DNA from: Vigna angularis
Lineage: Eukaryota; Streptophyta; Magnoliopsida; Fabales; Fabaceae
Direction: 5' to 3'
DNA length: 64,000 nt
NCBI RefSeq assembly: GCF_016808095.1
Contig: NC_068971.1
Span: 34,891,631-34,955,630, forward strand
The notes below the pieces were generated by a model. That model saw nothing but the letters and a program-made list of their open reading frames with translations, made no database searches and was not told the origin of the DNA. Positions 59,917-64,000 of the stretch are shown piece after piece. The stretch's first letter is position 1; every line of letters starts with the position of its first letter. The position numbers and the translations under genes are program-made.

Positions 59917-62728
59917 TCTTAGAACCAAAATCATTTTATTCTACCCTAATATTTGAGAATTATCAATGATGGGTGAACAAACAAAAAAAGACAATTAATT
60001 AGTAACTTTTTGGTAAACAATCCTTAAGAGATTGTATTTCTTCAGTCATTAGATCCTTCAATATCTAAAAACAACAAATAAAGTTTTTAAGATGTTGGTG
60101 ATGTTGCAAAATTGGATGGAGAAAAAAATGTAGTGCAAGTGATTACTAATAATAATGCTGCAAATTTCAAAGGGTGCCTAGAGATTTTGGACCCCATGTG
60201 TTGGCTATTGCATTTATTTGATCTTTAAAGATTTTGTGAAGCATTTGTAGGTCCATCAAGTAGGGAAGAAGGACCAACAACTTCAATTCCAACCTATGGC
60301 ACATGGGGTGTGTAAATTGTTATGGCAATGAATCATTCTAAATGATCTTAAAATGGCAGGTATATGATTCTTTATTGTGATAATAAATCAGCTATTAGCA
60401 TTTGCTCACAATCCAATTCAACATGATAGGACCAAGCACATAGGGATAGATTGACACTTTATTAAAGAGAAACTAGATAGTGGTAGTTGAGAATAAAAAG
60501 AGAATATAAAATTGGAGGGCATAAAAAATCCCTCTTGTGATCTTCTATTTATAATCATAGATATAGTGGAAAATGAAACATCAAAAGACTAACCTAGATT
60601 CCTAGGTACAACTCATAGAGTGCACTAGACTTCTAGGTACAAGACTAGGTACTAAAAATGATTACAACAAATAAATGGTTCACAATGCACTACTTATTAC
60701 ATATTTCAGCAGCGGGCTTATCACTACTTATTTTCCATTTGGGCTTCAGTTAGCAAATTTGTTAACAAAAGATTTTCCTACTTAATGATTTCATGATCTC
60801 ACATGCAAGCTGGGAATGATTGATATCCATTCACCAACCTGAGAGGGATTGTTGTTGTAGGATATTAAGTGAACTACTAGAAGGTGATAGTAGACTCTGT
60901 TAGAAGTTCTTAGAAGATTCTAGATATCTCTTTGTAATCTGATAGGATATAAGGTAATAGATAATGTTAGGGGTTGGAAGGTATACGAGAGAAGAAGAAA
61001 GTATAGGAGAGAAGAAGAAGGGCACTGAACGGTGGAAGGCGGGGAGAGGTCGAGCCGAATGGTGGAAGGCAGTGAGGGAGAAGAAGAAGGGCACCGAACA
61101 GTTGAAGGCGGGGAGAGGTTGAGCCGAACGGCTGAAGGCGATGAGGGCTCGAGCCGAACGGTGGAAAGAGGTGAAGAACTAGAGTCGATCGGTTGAAGAG
61201 TTACTATCCTAACTGTTGTAGCAGTTAGGATGGGCGAGAAGTATTTATAGTAAATAGAGCTATATTATAGGGAAATATTTAGTATAAGATATTTATAGTA
61301 AATAGAGCTATATTATAGGGAAATATTCAGTATAAGATATTTATAGTAAATAGAGTTATATTCTAGGGAAATATTCAGTATAAGATGGGCGGAAAATATT
61401 TAATATAAATAGAGCTAGATTCTATTGTTAGGTTAAGCTTTTGATTATTGAGTTTGTTAACAAGCGGCTACAGTCCTGTGAGGGAGGTTATGCTCCCAAC
61501 TATCCTTGTTTAGAGAATTCTATTACCATTAATAAGAGAAATTCATTCTTTCATTATCTTTTTTGCCTACTGTGATCTTGGTTAATTAGGTTTCCTACTC
61601 AGAAACCTAACATAATCACTACTTAAGGGTTAGAGTTTTGTATATTTAGAGGCTTATGTATTGCTTCAAAATTAATTAATTGAATAAAATCCTCTCTCAT
61701 TCAGATTAATCCTTTTCAAGTGGGTGATTGGCATGATGAAGCCATTGTAGTTGAACCAAAAAAAAAAAAAAATACAGGTTTCGATGGAAGTTGCAGGTCA
61801 GCAAGGAATTGCGGCTGGAAGCGCTACTAGGAACGTAATCAATATCATTGTTAGAAACATTTTGAATGTTGAAAGAAAAACACGGGAAGTTGTGAGGTAA
61901 AATGGGAGGAGGGCTGTTTTGCTAAAGACAGGGAATGAAAATAGTGGATTATAGGTGAAAAGAGAAAGTTAACATTAATAAAAAAAAAAACAAATACCAT
62001 TTTCAGGGCTGGAATTGAGTCCCTCACGTTAAACATAAATCGCAGCAAAGACCTAGAAAAGACAATCTCTTGTGATTTTCGGCAAGCAACAACTGCAACC
62101 CCAAGGTGCAATGTGATGCAACCCACCTCCTTTGGGTGTGCTGCATTGGTGCAAATGCACACAATTAACTACTCTGATTGGGCTGTTTTTCTTTTTTGGT
62201 GTTTTAGCTTCACGCATTGTAAAAAAAATGTCTTTTATATTTGGATTGTTAACTTGTAACTTCAGCTCAAGTGTGTTTGTGACTCAAGCAAGAGGAGCAT
62301 TCGACCTACTAATGCATCTTCAAAAGATTATGGATCCAAAGATGCAGAATTTCATTATCTATTGTAATCCCATGGTTTGCATAATTTTCCTTATTTTCCA
62401 ATCCTAAGTAGGATCTCAATTTTCACAACTAACAAAATTATTGATAATTTATCCAAATATATAAATTGATTCAATTTGAAGAGAAAATTAACTTCCTCAA
62501 TGTGATATTTTTCTTGAAATTTAATAATTGGTCCATAGATATCTATCCCCAAGTCAATAAATTTGGACCATCAGCACACAAAACAAAGGTAGCATGTGAA
62601 CCATTTGAAGTAGACACTAGCAATAAAATTTTAAGAAGTGAAACTATAAGGACTATACCCAAGACAATATTTGAGTTTCATGATAGAATCCCTTTGGCAT
62701 GGTAGGACGTAGAGGCCTATCAATTAAT
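31399..62728 (-). CDS. PNP1: Organellar polyribonucleotide nucleotidyltransferase (PNPase, chloroplast-type), 5' end outside the window
   Basis: Twenty exons on the - strand: 62728-62659, 57649-57585, 57141-56985, 52489-52433, 51953-51840, 50348-50082, 48934-48863, 47496-47383, 46363-46271, 43902-43724, 41828-41645, 40706-40659, 40457-40385, 38917-38844, 38761-38654, 38554-38460, 37989-37926, 33648-33595, 33508-33467, 31743-31399. They join in phase to 757 codons. Visible parts: end of the first RNase PH core ([40 protein letters not shown]), the helical linker with an acidic EDEDEDEE stretch, the second RNase PH core ([38 protein letters not shown] with the catalytic aspartates), KH ([14 protein letters not shown]), S1 ([20 protein letters not shown]) and a serine/lysine-rich tail. 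PNPase degrades and trims RNA 3' ends phosphorolytically. The linker and tail resemble the chloroplast enzyme (RIF10) more than the mitochondrial one; the transit peptide lies beyond 64,000, so location is not proven. No stop in any exon. Confidence 0.93.
31838..32048. repeat. 112-bp direct duplication in the last PNPase intron
   Basis: The sequence from AATATTCTAGATGTACTGTG to TTTTTTAACAAGAT occurs twice with few differences, copies beginning at about 31,838 and 31,950. A shorter duplication (acatagttcata...cataaaatg) follows at 32,052-32,100. Confidence 0.8.
33953..34259 (-). repeat. 3' LTR of the gypsy element in the PNPase intron
   Basis: 307 bp, TG...CA termini, next to the TAATT target duplication. 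The sole difference seen from the 5' LTR is CACCAAC versus CACCGAC near 34,014. Confidence 0.93.
34214..37318 (-). pseudogene. Decayed gag-protease-RT-RNase H-chromodomain of the gypsy element (integrase deleted)
   Basis: On the - strand, in order: gag (about 37,270-36,860), a frame change, then a zinc knuckle ([14 protein letters not shown]) near 36,480 and an aspartic protease whose active-site motif reads [10 protein letters not shown] instead of the usual DSG/DTG. A stop follows at about 35,820. The reverse transcriptase (35,810-35,205) keeps FFDDILVYS and then has a stop; the thumb region has a frameshift; RNase H follows (34,999-34,514). The frame breaks at KVGELKQ and within about 100 bp the sequence becomes a chromodomain-like 3' end ([20 protein letters not shown]). 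The integrase that should lie between is absent. Several stops and frameshifts show it cannot encode its own machinery. Confidence 0.85.
37320..37626 (-). repeat. 5' LTR of the gypsy element in the PNPase intron
   Basis: 307 bp, followed in the element's direction by TTTGGTCCGACCTGCCGG, where the primer-binding site is expected. TAATT target duplication at 37,627-37,631. Confidence 0.92.
40915..40959. repeat. AT dinucleotide microsatellite
   Basis: (TA)n run with one CT interruption, in a PNPase intron. Confidence 0.9.
42033..42303 (+). mobile_element. Copia-type LTR fragment
   Basis: Starts TGTTGTAAGTAGGATATTAA, like the LTR that begins TGTTGTAGGATATTAAG at about 60,850. A 94-bp segment is duplicated inside it (copies at about 42,032 and 42,126). 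It ends near TTTTTCAAG, like the copia LTR remainder at 61,613-61,730. Confidence 0.5.
42304..43275 (-). mobile_element. Copia retrotransposon remnants, antisense strand
   Basis: On the - strand a purine tract (TTGAGGGAGAG) meets TGTTAAAAATATG at about 42,360, the usual 3' LTR junction. Just upstream the translation resembles the copia pol C-terminus ([11 protein letters not shown] at about 42,380-42,410). A separate piece around 43,084-42,884 resembles the gag-pre-integrase motif ([14 protein letters not shown]). Another LTR start of the TTGTTAGATATATTGCG type lies at about 43,271. The pieces are in an order that does not form one element, so several copies are mixed. Confidence 0.5.
43322..43553. 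mobile_element. MITE with terminal inverted repeats, 232 bp
   Basis: Left end GTCAGTTTGGACAAGTTTCT and right end, read in reverse complement, GTCTGTTTGGACAAGCTTCT are near-identical. No coding capacity. A clear target duplication was not seen, so the superfamily is unassigned. Confidence 0.65.
43900..44330 (-). mobile_element. Copia integrase fragment
   Basis: The - strand between 44,321 and 44,055 translates to a segment with [20 protein letters not shown] and EFVFLGYSS, the typical sequence just after the copia integrase core. Stops and missing flanks show it is a relic in a PNPase intron. Confidence 0.6.
44740..45420 (+). mobile_element. Copia 5' LTR and primer-binding-site remnant
   Basis: TTGGTATCAAAGCTC at 45,166-45,180 matches the initiator-methionine tRNA primer-binding site used by most copia elements. 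The upstream sequence includes TTAGATATATTGCGTTTTAT (about 44,807), which recurs in reverse orientation at about 43,250 and, less well conserved, at about 59,800, defining one LTR family. The internal region after the site is degenerate. Confidence 0.6.
46529..46820 (-). mobile_element. Solo LTR, gypsy type
   Basis: TGTTAGGTTTCTTGGAACAA at one end and CCCCCCTAACA at the other give TG...CA termini over 292 bp. The outer pattern (inverted GGTTYCTTGG/CCAAGAAACC) resembles the LTRs at 33,953 and 53,004. The flanks are CACAC and TCTAT, so no target duplication remains. Confidence 0.6.
48536..48640 (+). mobile_element. Retrotransposon gag zinc-knuckle fragment
   Basis: The + strand encodes [14 protein letters not shown], a CX2CX4HX4C zinc knuckle; a one-frame change then gives [12 protein letters not shown], typical of plant copia gag. 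It is surrounded by non-coding sequence in a PNPase intron. Confidence 0.6.
51242..51294. repeat. ATT microsatellite
   Basis: (ATT)n of about 53 bp with one T4 interruption, in a PNPase intron. Confidence 0.9.
53004..53316 (+). repeat. 5' LTR of the host-gene-bearing gypsy element
   Basis: 313 bp, ending AACCTAACA, followed by ATTGGTTCGACCTGCCGG, the same leader motif found next to the 5' LTR at 37,320. Confidence 0.85.
53318..53866 (+). pseudogene. Partial gag of the gypsy element
   Basis: Contains [20 protein letters not shown] and, after one stop at about 53,606, [20 protein letters not shown] and [20 protein letters not shown]. This is clearly homologous to the gag of the element at 33,953-37,626 ([33 protein letters not shown]). 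It ends at about VVRFGG, where captured sequence begins in the same frame. Confidence 0.8.
53867..54345 (+). pseudogene. Captured trihelix/Myb-like transcription factor fragment
   Basis: In frame with the upstream gag, the translation passes [14 protein letters not shown] into a trihelix-like DNA-binding domain: [20 protein letters not shown], a TGA at 54,008-54,010, then [13 protein letters not shown] and [20 protein letters not shown]. The spaced tryptophans and QCRxKW...L..Y pattern are those of trihelix (GT) factors. No intron interrupts it, as expected for capture through RNA. Codon use and GC content are higher than the surrounding retroelement. The host source gene is not in this window. 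Confidence 0.6.
54346..54702 (+). pseudogene. Captured DUF632-like protein fragment
   Basis: Following the trihelix part is an acidic [19 protein letters not shown] segment, an Asn-rich stretch encoded by an AAT microsatellite, and then, one frame over, [20 protein letters not shown] and [20 protein letters not shown]. The latter closely resembles the start of the DUF632 domain of plant DUF630/DUF632 proteins. The frame change falls at the AAT repeat (about 54,467-54,488). The fragment stops where the Mutator-like element is inserted. If correct, the element joined parts of two unrelated host genes. Confidence 0.5.
54703..55900. mobile_element. Mutator-like (possible Pack-MULE) element nested in the gypsy element
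   Basis: The left end GGGTTAAATATGTTTTTAGT is matched by an inverted copy ending at 55,900. The terminal repeats extend for roughly 200 bp with some indels. The flanks are TTAATAGAA (54,694-54,702) and TTAACAGAA (55,901-55,909), a 9-bp target duplication with one mismatch, characteristic of Mutator-like elements. There is no transposase. The core at about 54,990-55,560 is GC-rich with open frames on both strands and may be captured genic DNA; no domain was recognised. Confidence 0.85.
56087..56398 (+). repeat. 3' LTR of the host-gene-bearing gypsy element
   Basis: 312 bp, TGATAGGATATAAGG...AACCTAACA, followed by the GAAAG target duplication. Confidence 0.88.
56500..56760 (+). mobile_element. 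Possible LTR/primer-binding-site remnant
   Basis: A polyadenylation-like stretch with a short AC microsatellite (56,556-56,571) is followed by TGGGTGATATCAGAG at about 56,735, close to the methionine-tRNA primer-binding site TGGTATCAGAG. No paired LTR was found. Confidence 0.3.
57890..58189 (+). mobile_element. Copia reverse transcriptase fragment, + strand
   Basis: Translation includes [35 protein letters not shown] (the YVDD box altered to RVDD) and [13 protein letters not shown]. It stops abruptly at 58,189, where an oppositely oriented copia fragment begins. Confidence 0.7.
58190..59400 (-). mobile_element. Copia pol fragment, - strand
   Basis: Read on the - strand from about 59,280 down: linker sequence, [37 protein letters not shown], a YVDD region ([10 protein letters not shown] at about 58,400), and [20 protein letters not shown] to [12 protein letters not shown] near 58,200. 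Scattered stops and frameshifts make it inactive. It is in the same orientation as the PNPase gene and entirely intronic. Confidence 0.75.
59450..59640. repeat. Dispersed legume-type repeat
   Basis: The phrase acttgaggtgtgttgagaag, with following aactcaaccccacaaaac and taaggtgaggtttgcatcc, resembles a dispersed repeat I associate with legume intergenic DNA, probably an LTR relic. Recognition is from memory and weak. Confidence 0.3.
59875..59916. repeat. GT/AT compound microsatellite
   Basis: (GT)n followed directly by (AT)n, about 42 bp, in a PNPase intron. Confidence 0.9.
60250..60939 (+). mobile_element. Copia 3' end: RNase H remnant, polypurine tract and LTR start
   Basis: Translation in broken frames gives copia RNase H phrases ([15 protein letters not shown] near 60,405-60,450) and the C-terminal [17 protein letters not shown] near 60,790. 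Then comes the purine tract GAGAGGGATTG and an LTR beginning TGTTGTAGGATATTAAG at about 60,850. The LTR is interrupted at 60,940 by a solo LTR and resumes at 61,613. Confidence 0.65.
60940..61612 (+). mobile_element. Solo LTR (673 bp) nested in a copia LTR
   Basis: Begins TGATAGGATATAAGG and ends CAGAAACCTAACA, flanked by TAATC at 60,935-60,939 and 61,613-61,617. Both ends match the gypsy LTRs at 53,004 and 56,087, but the middle is longer. It contains a GA-rich block of GAACGGTGGAAGGC-type repeats (60,990-61,190) and a 48-bp tandem repeat. Confidence 0.85.
61243..61386 (+). repeat. 48-bp tandem repeat, three units, inside the solo LTR
   Basis: Units start ATTTATAGTAAATAGAG at 61,243, 61,291 and 61,339; exact 48-bp period with a few substitutions. 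Confidence 0.85.
61618..62658. other. Copia LTR remainder and PNPase intron sequence
   Basis: 61,618-61,730 continues the interrupted copia LTR (ending near CTTTTCAAG). The rest has no recognised feature; short open frames around 61,850-62,410 show no coding character. It ends at the PNPase exon 62,728-62,659. Confidence 0.5.
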
Positions 62729-63110
62729 CTACAAATAAGAACCTGCGAGCAACATATGGCAATGAAAAGTTAATGTCAGGAATTAAAAAGAAAACCTTTT
62801 ACAGATAACAAAACATTTATATAAATAAGATGTCATCTTCTCTACAAAATATATTGTAGCAGAAAGCTAATCCAAATTGTAAATAATACATACAACCCAA
62901 AATTAAGTCAAGTTGAATCAGTCCAAAATGCTTAGAAACTTCCCAACCACCAACTCATAGTACATAATGATAGAACTGGTTAAATCTATGCAAAGATTTC
63001 TGTAACAAGAGCAAATCTAGTGATGATCATCTACAGCGAAACATTCCCAAACAAAGATAAAAGATGAAATAAAGAGTATAAGATCAGTAGGTGTTTTAGA
63101 GCCTCCCAAC
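62729..63110. other. PNPase intron sequence
   Basis: AT-rich, nothing recognised. The next upstream PNPase exon, which should end with the first two bases of an arginine codon preceding LIDRPLRP, was not found before the window end. Confidence 0.5.
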
Positions 63111-63114
63111 AAAG

Positions 63115-64000
63115 ATAAATTTTTGTTTGGGCTAATGGTGATACTTTTTCTCTAGTGGCAAAGATGGCTTTTGTTTTCTTATATAGAGCTACTCTTCAAC
63201 AATGACCTCTTTACCAAGAGGATGTCAAAAATGCTTTTCTTTAAAGAGATTTGCACGAAGAAATTTATATAGAGCAACCTCCTGGTTTTATTGCTCAGGA
63301 GGAGTCTTCTGGATTAGTATGTCGTCTCCACAAATTTTTATATGGCCTGATGAAACAACACATTTGTCACCACTTTCAAACCAAAGATCTTGGCAAACTC
63401 AGATATTTCTTGCGGATTGAGATAGCACAATCTAACAATGGTATTGTTATATCTAAAAGAAAATATGCATTGAATATTTTGGAGGAAACTAGGTTGATGA
63501 ACTCAAAATCTATTGACACACCCATGGATCCCAATATCAAACTACTACCTAATCAGGGAAGCCTTTCTCCGATCTTAAAGAAGTACAGACAATTAGTTGG
63601 AAAATTAAACTATCTTATTATTACTCATCTTAACATTTCCTTTGCAGCCATTGGTGTGGTGAGTCAATTTCTCAATTCCCCATATGAAAATCATTGGGAG
63701 GCAATTATCCATATATTAAAGTACATTAAAGGATCTACGGGAAAAGGTTTGGTATATAGTCACAATAATAATACTTAAGTTGTCTGCTATTCAGATGTTG
63801 ACTGGGTAGAGTCTCCTTCTGATAGAAGATCTATTGTCAAATACTTTGTTTCGATTGGAGGTAACTTGATTTTTTGGAAGAGTAAGAAACAAAGTGTTGT
63901 CGCATGATCTAGTGCAGAAGCAAAATATAAAGTTATGGCCTCAGCCACTTGCGAACTTGTCTGTCTTAAACAATTACTTAAAGAATTGCAATTTTGAGAT
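63115..64000 (+). mobile_element. Copia reverse transcriptase/RNase H fragment with RT core deleted, runs off the window
   Basis: Translation: FSLVAKMAFVFLYRATLQQ, HEEIYIEQPPGFIAQEESSG and LVCRLHKFLYGL, then immediately MKQHICHHFQTKDLGKLRYF, so the roughly 75 residues that carry the YVDD box are missing while the frame is kept. It continues through DTPMDPNIKLLP, YRQLVGKLNYL and the RNase H part (YSDVDWVESPSDRRS, SSAEAKYKVMASATCELVCL), with stops at 63,776 and about 63,905. It is related to the fragments at 58.2-59.4 kb. Confidence 0.8.

Noticed and set aside
1..64000. CRISPR arrays, bacterial operons or phage systems
   Set aside because: The window is plant nuclear DNA; the tandem repeats seen have no spacer structure or associated genes.
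1..64000. tRNA genes
   Set aside because: No stretch with convincing A and B boxes and cloverleaf pairing was seen by eye; TGGTATCA-type sites are retroelement primer-binding sites.

Overview
This window is nuclear plant DNA, most likely from a papilionoid (phaseoloid) legume. The evidence is AT-rich intergenic sequence, many short exons with GT..AG introns, plant-type genes, and retrotransposon fragments of kinds common in bean, cowpea and soybean relatives. All family assignments come from reading translations against remembered families; no database search was possible.

Layout. 1-6.1 kb is AT-rich and repeat-rich, with a possible Tourist/Harbinger end, a palindromic tandem array, an 80-bp tandem repeat and a microsatellite, and no convincing gene. 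At 6.13-6.44 kb there is a compact U3 snoRNA gene with the plant snRNA promoter (USE plus TATA at Pol III spacing) and a T-run terminator. A 14-exon cationic amino acid transporter gene (CAT2/CAT4 type, 632 codons) lies at 6.98-14.2 kb on the + strand. It converges on a 5-exon ribosomal protein L7-like gene (15.7-18.1 kb, - strand). After an AT-rich spacer there is a complete 7.24-kb PIF/Harbinger DNA transposon (21,201-28,439) flanked by TTA duplications. It carries a DDE transposase, a Myb/SANT-like protein, a third gene of the plant-transposon-protein type broken by one stop codon, and a GC-rich cargo segment.

From 31.4 kb to beyond the right half of the window runs one very large gene on the - strand: organellar (probably chloroplast, PNP1/RIF10-like) polynucleotide phosphorylase. 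Twenty coding exons were placed (757 codons, all phases joining cleanly), from the first RNase PH core to the KH and S1 domains and the C-terminal tail. The first exons lie beyond 64,000. Its introns are packed with transposons: a 3.7-kb chromovirus-like gypsy element with nearly identical LTRs but a dead, integrase-less interior; a 3.4-kb gypsy element whose interior has been replaced by fragments that look like two unrelated host genes (trihelix factor and DUF632 protein), itself split by a Mutator-like element; solo LTRs; a MITE; and many copia fragments, including a head-to-head pair and one with the reverse-transcriptase core deleted.

The three host protein genes look intact and functionally unrelated (amino acid transport, cytosolic translation, organelle RNA processing). 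The U3 gene serves rRNA processing. The most unusual material is the host-gene-capturing LTR element, the three-gene Harbinger, and the young-LTR/dead-body gypsy element inserted in sense inside the PNPase intron.
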